Of a DNA stretch of 64,000 nucleotides, positions 25,428-34,270 are shown piece by piece. The position numbers and the translations under genes are program-made. The DNA is from CAZAPO01 sp044841755. Lineage in GTDB: Bacteria > Bacteroidota > Bacteroidia > Flavobacteriales > Flavobacteriaceae. Within the stretch, counting starts at the first letter, position 1; every line of letters begins with the position of its first letter. The notes beneath the pieces are model-generated. The model had not been told where the DNA came from. It made no database searches and saw nothing but the letters and a program-made list of their open reading frames with translations. Location: NCBI GenBank assembly GCA_044841755.1, contig JAXOFM010000004.1, positions 1-64,000 on the forward strand, read 5' to 3'.

Positions 25428-27047
25428 ATGGCAGAAATTATCACAATGCCTCGTTTGAGTGACACCATGGAGGAAGGAACTGTTGCTTCTTGGTTAAAAA
25501 AGGTTGGAGACAAGATCTCAGAAGGAGATATTCTAGCTGAAATAGAGACTGATAAAGCTACCATGGAATTTGAATCTTTCCACGAAGGAACTTTGCTTCA
25601 TATTGGAGTTCAGGAAGGAGAAACTACTAAAGTAGATGAGCTACTTGCGATTATCGGAGATGAAGGTGAAGATGTATCGGCACTTATTGCTAGTGGAGCC
25701 ACTTCTGCTGAGAGCACAGAAGAAGGATCAGATGATGCTGCTACTGAGAATATAGTCGCAGGGTCTCAAGAAGACACTTCATCAAATGTGGAAGTACCAG
25801 AAGGAGTAGTTGTAGTAACAATGCCTCGTTTGAGTGATACCATGGAAGAAGGAACAGTTGCTAATTGGTTGAAGAAAGTTGGAGATGTAGTAGAAGAAGG
25901 AGATATTCTAGCCGAAATAGAAACAGATAAAGCCACTATGGAGTTTGAGTCCTTCAACTCAGGGACACTTTTACATGTTGGATTAGAAGAAGGGCAATCT
26001 GCAGAAGTAGATTCATTATTAGCAATAATTGGTCCTGCAGGAACAGATGTTTCAGCGGTTGCAGCTAATTTCAAAGTAGATGTTCCTAAAGAGGAAAAGA
26101 CTACACCTAATAAAGAAGCGTCAAAACCTGCTCCTAAGGCTGAAGCTAAAACGGCTGAGAAGCCTAAACAAAGTAAGCCAGTTGCTACTACAAATGGTAG
26201 AGTATTTGCATCACCTTTAGCTAAAAAATTAGCAGAAGAAAAAGGGATTAATCTTTCTCAAGTGCAAGGTACAGGTGAGAATGGTAGAATCATCAAGCGT
26301 GATATAGAAAACTATACACCAGCAGCATCAAGTACTTCTGCGGCTAAGTTTGTTCCAACAGGTGTTGAATATTTTGATGAAGTGCCAAATTCAAACATGA
26401 GAAAGGCTATTGCTAAAAACTTGTCAAAATCGAAGTTTTCAGCACCTCACTATTACTTAAATGTTGAGTTTGACATGGATAATGCAATTGCATTCCGTGA
26501 ACAATATAATACCTTGCCGGACACTAAAATATCGTTCAATGATATGGTGGTTAAAGCTTGTGCATTGGCATTGCGTCAACATCCACAGGTTAATTCGCAA
26601 TGGTATGATGATAGAATGGTGTTAAATAACCATGTACATATTGGTGTTGCTGTTGCTGTACCAGATGGATTAGTTGTGCCAGTTGTAAAGTTTGCTAACG
26701 AGCAATCACTACCTCAGATTAATACTGCGGTAAAAGATTATGCAAGAAGAGCAAGAGATAAAAAATTATCGTTAGATGAAATGGAGGGTAGTACTTTTAC
26801 AGTGTCTAACTTAGGTATGTTCGGTATTGAAAGTTTTACATCGATTATCAATCAGCCTAATTCGGCGATTCTTTCAGTAGGTGCTATTATACAAAAGCCT
26901 GTAGTTAAGAATGGAGAAATAGTTGTTAGTAATACAATGAAGCTTTCTATGGCTTGTGATCATAGAACGGTTGATGGAGCAACCGGAGCACAGTTTTTAC
27001 AAACGTTAAAAGGGTATATTGAAAACCCAGTAACGATGTTAGTATAA
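25428..27047 (+). CDS. pdhC: Pyruvate dehydrogenase E2, dihydrolipoamide acetyltransferase
   Basis: E2 forms the core of the pyruvate dehydrogenase complex and transfers the acetyl group from lipoyl lysine to CoA. The 539-residue protein has two lipoyl domains (about 1-78 and 127-203), with lipoyl lysines K43 and K168 in ETDKATMEFES. It then has Ala/Pro/Lys-rich linkers, a peripheral-subunit binding domain (about 262-296, FASPLAKKLAEEKG) and the acyltransferase domain with catalytic His512 in DHRTVDG. The two lipoyl domains are nearly identical also at DNA level. A bidirectional terminator follows. Confidence 0.95.
   Translation: MAEIITMPRLSDTMEEGTVASWLKKVGDKISEGDILAEIETDKATMEFESFHEGTLLHIGVQEGETTKVDELLAIIGDEGEDVSALIASGATSAESTEEGSDDAATENIVAGSQEDTSSNVEVPEGVVVVTMPRLSDTMEEGTVANWLKKVGDVVEEGDILAEIETDKATMEFESFNSGTLLHVGLEEGQSAEVDSLLAIIGPAGTDVSAVAANFKVDVPKEEKTTPNKEASKPAPKAEAKTAEKPKQSKPVATTNGRVFASPLAKKLAEEKGINLSQVQGTGENGRIIKRDIENYTPAASSTSAAKFVPTGVEYFDEVPNSNMRKAIAKNLSKSKFSAPHYYLNVEFDMDNAIAFREQYNTLPDTKISFNDMVVKACALALRQHPQVNSQWYDDRMVLNNHVHIGVAVAVPDGLVVPVVKFANEQSLPQINTAVKDYARRARDKKLSLDEMEGSTFTVSNLGMFGIESFTSIINQPNSAILSVGAIIQKPVVKNGEIVVSNTMKLSMACDHRTVDGATGAQFLQTLKGYIENPVTMLV
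25434..26047 (+). repeat. Tandem lipoyl-domain repeat inside pdhC
   Basis: Two similar segments of about 235 bases begin around 25434 and 25809, 375 bases apart, each starting with ATGCCTCGTTTGAGTGA and coding for a lipoyl domain. Because the period is a multiple of three, recombination between them would delete or add one domain in frame. Confidence 0.85.
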
Positions 27048-27061
27048 TAATTAATTTGTCG

Positions 27062-27081
27062 CCCTGAGCGAAGTCGAAGGG
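27062..27081. repeat. Short REP-like intergenic repeat
   Basis: CCCTGAGCGAAGTCGAAGGG is a partly palindromic sequence of a kind known as a dispersed intergenic repeat in many bacterial genomes. Only this one copy is present in the window. It lies between the pdhC stop and the terminator. Confidence 0.55.
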
Positions 27082-27088
27082 TCTCATA

Positions 27089-27123
27089 AAAAAAATCCGG
27101 TTCAATTGAACCGGATTTTTTTA
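27089..27123. terminator. Bidirectional terminator between pdhC and the AraC-type gene
   Basis: A perfect palindrome, AATCCGGTTC and GAACCGGATT around AATT, is flanked by A on the left and T on the right. It can stop transcripts from both converging genes and overlaps the stop codon of the minus-strand gene. Confidence 0.93.
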
Positions 27124-27915
27124 TGAATGTTGTTGCATATATTTAGAAGGAAGAATTTCAAACTTATCCCTGAAACATTTACTAAAATGTCCAGCACTTG
27201 CGAAACCTGTTCGTTCTGCCACTTCCATAATCTTTCCTCTTCTAAAATGCATTAAATGCATTGCTCTGTGTAATCTAAAATTTCTCATAAACGTACTTGG
27301 AGACATCCCAGTTAGTGACATCATTTTTCTGTAAACCTGTGACTTACTATAGCCTAAAGGGATACTAAAATCTTCAATGCTAAAGGTAGGACTGTTCCAA
27401 ACAGTCTCAATATAATCCATAAGATTTGTGACAAAGTCTATTTCAGATTGTTTTAAGGTTCTAATGTGCTCTTTGTTAATAAAAGTATTTTTGTTTTCTT
27501 TTTGATAAGCTTTTTTAATCATTGTTGTAATAACAATTTGATCTTTAACCACCTCACACATTCTGGTTGCTAGAATTTTTCCTTCTCCATTGCCATTTTC
27601 TTGAGCAACTCCAATTTTAAGGCGCCTAATAGAATTATCAAACTTAGGTGTGATGTACTTAAAATTTGATTGTAATTTAAGAGCACATAAAATGACATTT
27701 GTTACTTGATCAAAAGAGATGTTGTAAGTATTGTCATTATGGCTTAAAACCGAACCATTAAATTTTCTTACCACTTTAGAAATTCCGTTATGCAGTTTTT
27801 GAGTGAATAGATTAAATTGATTGGCCTCCAGACGATGTAAATAATCACTGGTTTCAATAACCATGATATAAGAAACTTGAGAATTCATACTGTCAAGGGT
27901 TTGTGGAGTTATCAA
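27121..27915 (-). CDS. AraC-family regulator with cyclase-like N-terminus
   Basis: A 264-residue protein. The C-terminal 100 residues are an AraC/XylS DNA-binding domain with two helix-turn-helix units: FSIEDFSIPLGYSKSQVYRKM, then VAERTGFASAGHFSKCFRDKF with the usual PSKY end. The N-terminal 130 residues resemble a degenerate class III nucleotide-cyclase or related domain: a strand IMVIETSDY, a helix, KFNGSVLSHNDNTYNISF, a helix ILCALKLQSNF, and RRLKIGVAQENG. The catalytic metal-binding Asp pair is not evident, so it is more likely a sensor or dimerisation module. It probably regulates transcription; the target is unknown. It stands alone, between the pdh terminator and the divergent M28 peptidase. 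Confidence 0.8.
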   Translation of the reverse strand: MITPQTLDSMNSQVSYIMVIETSDYLHRLEANQFNLFTQKLHNGISKVVRKFNGSVLSHNDNTYNISFDQVTNVILCALKLQSNFKYITPKFDNSIRRLKIGVAQENGNGEGKILATRMCEVVKDQIVITTMIKKAYQKENKNTFINKEHIRTLKQSEIDFVTNLMDYIETVWNSPTFSIEDFSIPLGYSKSQVYRKMMSLTGMSPSTFMRNFRLHRAMHLMHFRRGKIMEVAERTGFASAGHFSKCFRDKFEILPSKYMQQHS

Positions 27916-28042
27916 GTTAATGATTTTTAAGGGATTAAGCTAGCTTTAAGTGATCTAGATATCAACAGTGCTAAGTGAAATGTTTTCCGATTGACGTAGC
28001 AGTATTTTTTTATCTTTAAGGCTAATTAAAAATCAATCAAGA

Positions 28043-28975
28043 ATGAAAAGAATATTAGTACTTGCTTCACTAGTGGCATTATCAAGTTGCAAAACCAAAC
28101 ATATCACAATTTCTAAAGAAGAAATCCAGGAGAAAATGGAATATCTGGCATCAGATGAGTTAGGAGGAAGAGAAACAGGGAGCCCTGGATTGGAAAAAGC
28201 CGCAGTTTATATTGAAGACTTTTTTAAGACAAATAAAATCAAACCGTATTTTGAAACATATCGAGATTCATTTAAGCTAAATGATATTGATGGATATAAT
28301 ATTGTTGGTGTTATAGAAGGAAACGATCCTGTTCTAAAAAATCAATATGTAATCCTTGGTGGCCATTACGATCATATAGGTAATGGAAAAGAAGTGAACG
28401 GAGATGTTATTGGAAATGGAGCCAATGATGATGCCTCAGGAACTATTGCTGCTATGGAGATTGGGAGATATTTTGCAAAAACGAAGTCCAATAAGCGAAG
28501 TGTTCTAATTACGTTGTATGATGCAGAAGAAAAAGGATTAAAGGGATCTGCTCATTTAGCAAAAAGACTGAAAGAAAGCGGAATGGACATTTACACTATG
28601 ACAAATTTTGAAATGATTGGTGTGCCACGTGCTAGTGATGTTTCAATGTCCTATATGACAGGGTATGAAAATTCAAACTTTGCAGAAACATTGAATAAGT
28701 ATGCAGGAGAAGAAGTTGTTGGATTCTTTCCTAAAGCTAAAGAGTTTAATCTGTTTATGAGATCAGATAATTATCCATTCTTCAAAGAGTTGAATATTCC
28801 AGCTCATGCTGTATCTACTTTTGATTTCACAAATTTTGCGTACTATCACCACGTGGATGACGAAGCCGATAAAATGGATTATGAGCATATGGCTAGTTTT
28901 ATAAACAAAATAATCCCAGCTTATAAGGGTATGATTAATGCTCCTACTAATGAAGTAGTTTTAAAGAATGAGTAA
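28043..28975 (+). CDS. M28-family zinc peptidase, lipoprotein
   Basis: A 310-residue aminopeptidase-like enzyme of family M28. It has a lipoprotein signal ending in LSSC (Cys16), so it is likely an envelope protein facing the periplasm or surface. The metal ligands are seen in GGHYDHIG, GANDDASG, DAEEKGLKGS (catalytic Glu then Zn-binding Glu) and the late YYHHVDDEAD. The early motif YLASDELGGRETGSPG is typical. Such enzymes cleave N-terminal residues from peptides, or act on other amide substrates. The last 8 bases overlap the start of the SDR gene, so the two are co-transcribed. Confidence 0.93.
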   Translation: MKRILVLASLVALSSCKTKHITISKEEIQEKMEYLASDELGGRETGSPGLEKAAVYIEDFFKTNKIKPYFETYRDSFKLNDIDGYNIVGVIEGNDPVLKNQYVILGGHYDHIGNGKEVNGDVIGNGANDDASGTIAAMEIGRYFAKTKSNKRSVLITLYDAEEKGLKGSAHLAKRLKESGMDIYTMTNFEMIGVPRASDVSMSYMTGYENSNFAETLNKYAGEEVVGFFPKAKEFNLFMRSDNYPFFKELNIPAHAVSTFDFTNFAYYHHVDDEADKMDYEHMASFINKIIPAYKGMINAPTNEVVLKNE

Positions 28976-29651
28976 GAACGTAATAATTACAGGAACGAGT
29001 CGTGGTATTGGTTTAGAGTTAGTAAAGCTCTTTGCTGCCCAAGGACATCAGGTGTTGGCATTATCTAGAAACGATGAACCTGTTAAAGCTTTGGGTTTGA
29101 AAAATGTTACGACTTGGTCCTTTGACCTTGCAGATGTAAATGCATATCCAAAGGTCAAAGCTTTTATTAATAATAATTGGCAACAGGCAGATATTCTTAT
29201 AAATAATGCTGGAGCATTGTTAAATAAACCTTTCACTGAAACCTCTATTTCAGACTTTGAATATGTCTATAAAACCAACGTGTTTGGTGTAGCAGAATTG
29301 ACAAGAATTGTACTTCCTTTTATGAAAGCCAGAAGTCATGTAGTCACCGTTAGCTCTATGGGAGGTGTACAAGGTAGTATGAAATTTCCTGGATTAGCTG
29401 CTTATAGCTCTAGTAAAGGAGCCGTTATAACACTTACTGAATTGCTTGCTGAAGAATATAAGGAAACAGGACCGTCGTTTAATGTACTTGCTTTAGGAGC
29501 TGTGCAAACAGAAATGCTTGAAGAAGCTTTTCCTAGTTACAAAGCACCAATTTCTGCTTTAGAAATGGCGCAATATATCTATGATTTTTCCTTGACAGGG
29601 AATAATTACTTCAATGGCAAATTACTTGAAGTTTCTAGTACTACTCCCTGA
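28968..29651 (+). CDS. Short-chain dehydrogenase/reductase
   Basis: A 227-residue cytoplasmic oxidoreductase of the classical SDR family. It has the cofactor loop GTSRGIG at residues 8-14, NNAGALL, a catalytic Ser in VSSMGG, and the YSSSKG motif with catalytic Tyr and Lys. The Asp in SFDLADVNAY and the N-terminal pattern do not settle NADH against NADPH. The substrate cannot be inferred. It overlaps the M28 peptidase gene by 8 bases, so translation is probably coupled, although no shared pathway is known. Confidence 0.92.
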   Translation: MSKNVIITGTSRGIGLELVKLFAAQGHQVLALSRNDEPVKALGLKNVTTWSFDLADVNAYPKVKAFINNNWQQADILINNAGALLNKPFTETSISDFEYVYKTNVFGVAELTRIVLPFMKARSHVVTVSSMGGVQGSMKFPGLAAYSSSKGAVITLTELLAEEYKETGPSFNVLALGAVQTEMLEEAFPSYKAPISALEMAQYIYDFSLTGNNYFNGKLLEVSSTTP

Positions 29652-29669
29652 CTTAATAGCTTAAATTGT

Positions 29670-29677
29670 TACATTTG
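29670..29677 (+). promoter_or_regulatory. -7 promoter element for the haloperoxidase-like fusion gene
   Basis: TACATTTG matches TAnnTTTG and ends 14 bases before the start codon, which implies a leader of only a few bases. No -33 TTTG is evident. Confidence 0.5.
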
Positions 29678-29691
29678 ACAAATTTAATTTT

Positions 29692-32600
29692 ATGAAAATA
29701 AAGTTACTTCTATTAATGCTGATATTTGCTGTTGTTAATTCTTTTGGGCAGCAATTTGAAAGGGTTGAAAATCTTGTTGGGTTAGGGGTTTTAGAAGAGA
29801 ATAATGGTATTGCTGTAGCAGATATAGATGGTGATAACGATCTCGATGTTTTTGTTGTTGCAAAAGCAGCAGATGTTAATGGGGTTGAAAAAACACACAG
29901 CCGTTTATTTAGAAATGATAATAATGGTGCTTTTACTGACATAACAATAGGCTCTGGTTTAGAAAGCTTGTTAGCACGTGATGTAACACCAATGAACAAT
30001 CCTGCATTAAATGGTGAAAAGTATGGAGCATTTTGGGGAGATTATAATAACGACGGCTTCCCAGATTTAATAGTTACACAACGGTTTGGACCAAGACTTT
30101 TTAAAAACCGTGGTGATAATACTTTTGCTGAAATTACTGAGCTAACAGATTTTGGGGATCTAGAAAGATGTCAGTTCACATGCGCTACATGGTTTGATTA
30201 TGATAGAGACGGTGATCTCGATTTCTACATGACCGATTGGGATAAATGTGAAACCAATTTACTGTTTAGAAATAATGGTGATGATTCTTTTACTGATGTC
30301 ACCGAAGTAATAGTAATAAAAGAAGCAGTTCCTTTACATGGTTTTAACGCTTTGCCAATAGATGTTAATGATGATGGATGGATGGATTTATACGTATCTA
30401 ACGATATCAATGAGCCTAACTATTTATATATCAATAATAATGGGAACGGTTTTACGGAAAGTGCCAATGAATATGGCTTAGATAATAGTTTTGATGATAT
30501 GGTCATTGCTCCAGGTGACTATAATCTTGATGGTCTTATCGATTTCTTTATAACTGGAATTGATGAAAATAGATTGTTTAAAAATAATGGAGATGGAACT
30601 TATTCAGCTGATGAAGTGGCTATGGGAGTTGAAGATTCAAATTGGGCTTGGGGAGCAAAATTTTCCGATTTCGATCTGGACGGAGATGAAGATCTAGTTG
30701 TTGTAAATGGTTATGATTTTGATCAGTATGGTGAAGCAACTAATCAGTTTTACGTTAACCAGCATGTTCAAGGACAATCTTCATTTGTGCATGAAACAAG
30801 TTCCTCATTAGCAGAGTTGACAATAAGCGTAGATGTTGTTGATTTTGATTACGATAATGATGGCGATAGAGATTTATTAATTACAAATAATGATGGGCCT
30901 TCATATTTTTATGAAAACAAGCTCATAAACTTTGATGAACAAAATGATTTCAATTGGTTCAAGTTAAAGCTGCAAGGAGTAACATCAAACAGAGATGCTG
31001 TTGGAGCATCAGTCAAGTTAACAACATCAGGAGGAAAAGTTTATGTTCGCCACCACTCGGGAATATCAATGTTTGGTCAAAGTCAGTTGCCAGTTCATTT
31101 TGGTTTAGGTGATGAAGGTGATATTTCAGAAATAGAAATTAAATGGCCTTCAGGATATGTACAAACGATTACTAATTTAAGTTCTAGGACTACTGTTTTA
31201 CTGGTCGAGGGTCAAAGTCCTCAGATATTAAATATAGAACCAAGTCAAAAGGTATATGGATGTACGGACCCTAATTCATGTACCTATGACCCTTTAGCAA
31301 CTCTTAGTGATGGTTCTTGTGAATATCTTGATGTTAACGAAATTTCTGGGCGTTTAACTTCTGGGTTTTTAAGTACAGAAACTTATGCTTATCAACTTCC
31401 ACAAGGATCAACGGCGATATGGAGTGTAGAAGGAGGAGAGATACTTAGCGGACAAGGAACCAATCAAGTAACAGTGAGATGGCATGTAGAAGCTGAAGGA
31501 CATATTTCGGTTATAGAATCAAATGGTATTTGTCAAAGCCTTCCAGTGTCTGCTACTGTACAATTACATGTTAATAACCTAGAACCAGGCAAATCAATTG
31601 CAAGAATTTGGAATGAAGCACTGTTAGAGGCAATAAGAGGCGACTATGCAAGACCAACAGTTCATGCTAGAAATTTGTTTCATATTAGTGTGGCAATGTA
31701 TGATGCATGGGCAGTTTATGATCATGATGCAAGACCATATTTTATTGGGAATGATGTTCATGGCTTTGAAACCGAATTACTGGAGTTTATTCCTGTAGAA
31801 TCTATTGAAGAATCAAGGAAAAAAGCAATTAGCTATGCAGCATATAGAATAATATCTCACCGTTTTGCTAATTCGCCTGGATCTGAAGAAACGATTGCTC
31901 GTATCAATCTTATAATGGATCAGTTGGGATATGATTATAATTTACAAGTAGGGACGCATTATGAGTTTGGAAATGCTGCAGCATTAGGTAATTACATTGC
32001 GCAAAAAATGATTGAATATGGAAATGTTGATGGTTCACGGGAGCAGTCCGATTATAGTAATGCCTATTATGAACCAGTTAATGATCCAATGAATCCTGCT
32101 TTTTCAGGAAACACAACAATTAGTGATCCAAACAGATGGCAACCTTTAAGTTTAGATACTTTTATAGATCAAAGCGGAAACCTAATTGAAGGCTCTACGC
32201 CTGATTTTTTAAGTCCAGAATGGGGAAATGTTCATGGTTTTGCATTAACTAATGAAGATAAGACAATTTATAATCGTGGAGGTGATGATTACAATGTTTT
32301 TAATGACCCTTCAGATCCACCATATTTAGATTATACAAATAGTTCAGAAAGTTCACGAGCATACAAATGGGGATTTGCTTTAGTTTCTGTTTGGGGAAGT
32401 CATCTGGATCCTACAGATGGTGTACTTTGGGATATTTCACCAAGAACAATAGGTAATATTCCTTTTGAGTCTTTGCCAACAGATTACATTGATTATCCAA
32501 GTTTCTATGATTTGTTTCAGGGTGGAGATATTAGTACTGGACATGACGTTAATCCAATAACTGGTTCTGCGTATGAACCTCAAATGATTCCAAGAGGAGA

Positions 32601-33714
32601 TTATGCAAGGATACTTGCAGAGTTTTGGGCTGATGGACCCGACTCTGAAACACCTCCAGGGCATTGGTTTACAATTCTTAATTATGTAAATGATCATCCG
32701 CAATTTGAAAAACGGTTTAAAGGAGAGGGAGAAGAGTTGGATGATTTAGAGTGGGATGTTAAAGCATATTTTATGCTTGCAGGAACAATGCATGATGCAG
32801 CAATTTCAGCTTGGAGTATAAAAGGATGGTATGATTATATAAGGCCAGTTTCAGCAATTAGATATATGGCTAAAAAAGGGCAAAGTACAGATCAAAATCT
32901 TTCAAATTTTCATCCAGAAGGTATCCCTTTAATTGATAATTATATTGAAGTAGTAGAAGCTGGAGACCCTCTAGCTGGAAGTAATGATGAACATGTTGGA
33001 AAAATTAAGCTTTATACATGGAAAGGTCATGATTACATAGACGATACTGAAATTGATCAAGCTGGAGTAGATTGGATTTTAGCCGAAAACTGGTGGCCTT
33101 ATCAACGACCTTCGTTTGTAACTCCACCTTTTGCTGGGTATGTTTCAGGTCATTCAACATATTCTAGAGCAGCAGCCGAGGTAATGACGAGATTAACAGG
33201 AACTGAATTTTTTCCAGGGGGAATGGGCGAGTTTAAGGCAAATAAAAATGAATTCTTGGTATTCGAAGAAGGTCCGTCCATAGATGTAACATTGCAATGG
33301 GCAACGTATAGAGATGCTTCAGACCAATGTAGTTTGTCAAGAATTTGGGGAGGTATACATCCGCCAGCTGATGATATTCCAGGTAGAATAATTGGCGAAA
33401 AAGTGGGTAATGACGCTTTCAATTTTGCAGAACCTTATTTTTACGGAAAACAGCAGCCTGAGATTGAAGAAGAGAACTTGATCCAGGTGGTCTATCCTAA
33501 TCCTGTTTCTTCAAATACCATTAATATAACTAACACCTCATTAAACGATAAGTTTGAGTTGTTTGATATTACAGGAAAGTACATTGAAATTAGGAATAAA
33601 ACTTACTTAGAAGACACTCAAGTTACACAATTAATTATCTCAAAAAATATTAGAACTGGAATCTATATCTTAAAAATCAATGGTACAAAGTCTAAGTTGT
33701 TAATTGTGGAGTAA
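29692..33714 (+). CDS. Secreted FG-GAP / vanadium-haloperoxidase-like fusion protein
   Basis: A 1340-residue type IX secretion cargo with a signal peptide (MKIKLLLLMLIFAVVNSFGQ). Residues about 25-425 are FG-GAP/VCBS repeats with Asp-rich calcium loops such as DIDGDNDLD, DYNNDGFPD and DFDLDGDED. About 428-505 is an ASPIC/UnbV domain. About 521-547 is a Cys-rich YGCTDPNSCTYDP motif. Residues about 630-1240 resemble the PAP2/vanadium-dependent haloperoxidase superfamily, with K1044-x6-R1051-P, SGH (H1154) and SR-x5-H (R1217, H1223). The C-terminal 80 residues, from VVYPNP, are a type IX sorting domain. It could oxidise halides with peroxide or act as a phosphatase; the motifs alone do not decide. 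It is a single gene. Confidence 0.88.
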   Translation: MKIKLLLLMLIFAVVNSFGQQFERVENLVGLGVLEENNGIAVADIDGDNDLDVFVVAKAADVNGVEKTHSRLFRNDNNGAFTDITIGSGLESLLARDVTPMNNPALNGEKYGAFWGDYNNDGFPDLIVTQRFGPRLFKNRGDNTFAEITELTDFGDLERCQFTCATWFDYDRDGDLDFYMTDWDKCETNLLFRNNGDDSFTDVTEVIVIKEAVPLHGFNALPIDVNDDGWMDLYVSNDINEPNYLYINNNGNGFTESANEYGLDNSFDDMVIAPGDYNLDGLIDFFITGIDENRLFKNNGDGTYSADEVAMGVEDSNWAWGAKFSDFDLDGDEDLVVVNGYDFDQYGEATNQFYVNQHVQGQSSFVHETSSSLAELTISVDVVDFDYDNDGDRDLLITNNDGPSYFYENKLINFDEQNDFNWFKLKLQGVTSNRDAVGASVKLTTSGGKVYVRHHSGISMFGQSQLPVHFGLGDEGDISEIEIKWPSGYVQTITNLSSRTTVLLVEGQSPQILNIEPSQKVYGCTDPNSCTYDPLATLSDGSCEYLDVNEISGRLTSGFLSTETYAYQLPQGSTAIWSVEGGEILSGQGTNQVTVRWHVEAEGHISVIESNGICQSLPVSATVQLHVNNLEPGKSIARIWNEALLEAIRGDYARPTVHARNLFHISVAMYDAWAVYDHDARPYFIGNDVHGFETELLEFIPVESIEESRKKAISYAAYRIISHRFANSPGSEETIARINLIMDQLGYDYNLQVGTHYEFGNAAALGNYIAQKMIEYGNVDGSREQSDYSNAYYEPVNDPMNPAFSGNTTISDPNRWQPLSLDTFIDQSGNLIEGSTPDFLSPEWGNVHGFALTNEDKTIYNRGGDDYNVFNDPSDPPYLDYTNSSESSRAYKWGFALVSVWGSHLDPTDGVLWDISPRTIGNIPFESLPTDYIDYPSFYDLFQGGDISTGHDVNPITGSAYEPQMIPRGDYARILAEFWADGPDSETPPGHWFTILNYVNDHPQFEKRFKGEGEELDDLEWDVKAYFMLAGTMHDAAISAWSIKGWYDYIRPVSAIRYMAKKGQSTDQNLSNFHPEGIPLIDNYIEVVEAGDPLAGSNDEHVGKIKLYTWKGHDYIDDTEIDQAGVDWILAENWWPYQRPSFVTPPFAGYVSGHSTYSRAAAEVMTRLTGTEFFPGGMGEFKANKNEFLVFEEGPSIDVTLQWATYRDASDQCSLSRIWGGIHPPADDIPGRIIGEKVGNDAFNFAEPYFYGKQQPEIEEENLIQVVYPNPVSSNTINITNTSLNDKFELFDITGKYIEIRNKTYLEDTQVTQLIISKNIRTGIYILKINGTKSKLLIVE

Positions 33715-33728
33715 ATTAGTGAGTTCGA

Positions 33729-34241
33729 TTATTTCAAACCCTCCCATTCCTCTTTTGTGGCATTGGATTTTTGATATTCCATAACACCTAACCACTTGTC
33801 ATCTTTTTTAACCAATAACATTTCAAAGTGTATAAAGATATTTACATCATTACCAGCACCTTTTGATGAGTAATTAAAAATACCTGTTTCGTGTGCTGTA
33901 TTTTCATTTCCAATGCGTTGTGAAAAACGAAACTCAACATCACTTTTAACTTTACCATTTTTGGTATCTATAAATCCTTGCTTCCAGCCATCTAGAGCTG
34001 AGGTAATAGCTACTGAAGTTTTATTTTCACCAACAGCAAAAATTACAACAGCATCATCGTGATACGCATCTCCATAACCTTTAAAATCACCTTCTCTAAC
34101 CGTTCTTGATAACTCTTTCCAGTAGTTGTCTAACTCATTTATTCGGTTAGATGTTTGTTGAATAGAAGTGTCAGTGTTATTTGTGTTGTGTTCAGGATTT
34201 GTGAATAGGGTTAAAAAGGAAAAAAGAATTAGTTTGATCAT
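33729..34241 (-). CDS. NTF2/SnoaL-like (DUF4440-type) exported protein
   Basis: A 170-residue protein with a hydrophobic N-terminus (MIKLILFSFLTLFT) that looks like a short signal peptide. The rest fits the small alpha-beta barrel of the NTF2/SnoaL superfamily: a first helix INELDNYWKELSRTVREGD, then GYGDAYHDDAVVIFAVG, and strands HETGIFNYSS and FIHFEMLLVKKDDKWLGVMEYQ. Members bind small molecules or act as isomerases, and no catalytic residues can be assigned. The stop is 14 bases from the convergent haloperoxidase-like gene. It follows the aldolase-like gene by 29 bases on the same strand and is probably in its operon. Confidence 0.7.
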   Translation of the reverse strand: MIKLILFSFLTLFTNPEHNTNNTDTSIQQTSNRINELDNYWKELSRTVREGDFKGYGDAYHDDAVVIFAVGENKTSVAITSALDGWKQGFIDTKNGKVKSDVEFRFSQRIGNENTAHETGIFNYSSKGAGNDVNIFIHFEMLLVKKDDKWLGVMEYQKSNATKEEWEGLK

Positions 34242-34270
34242 GATAGATTTTTTTTGAAACTTTTAACTTA

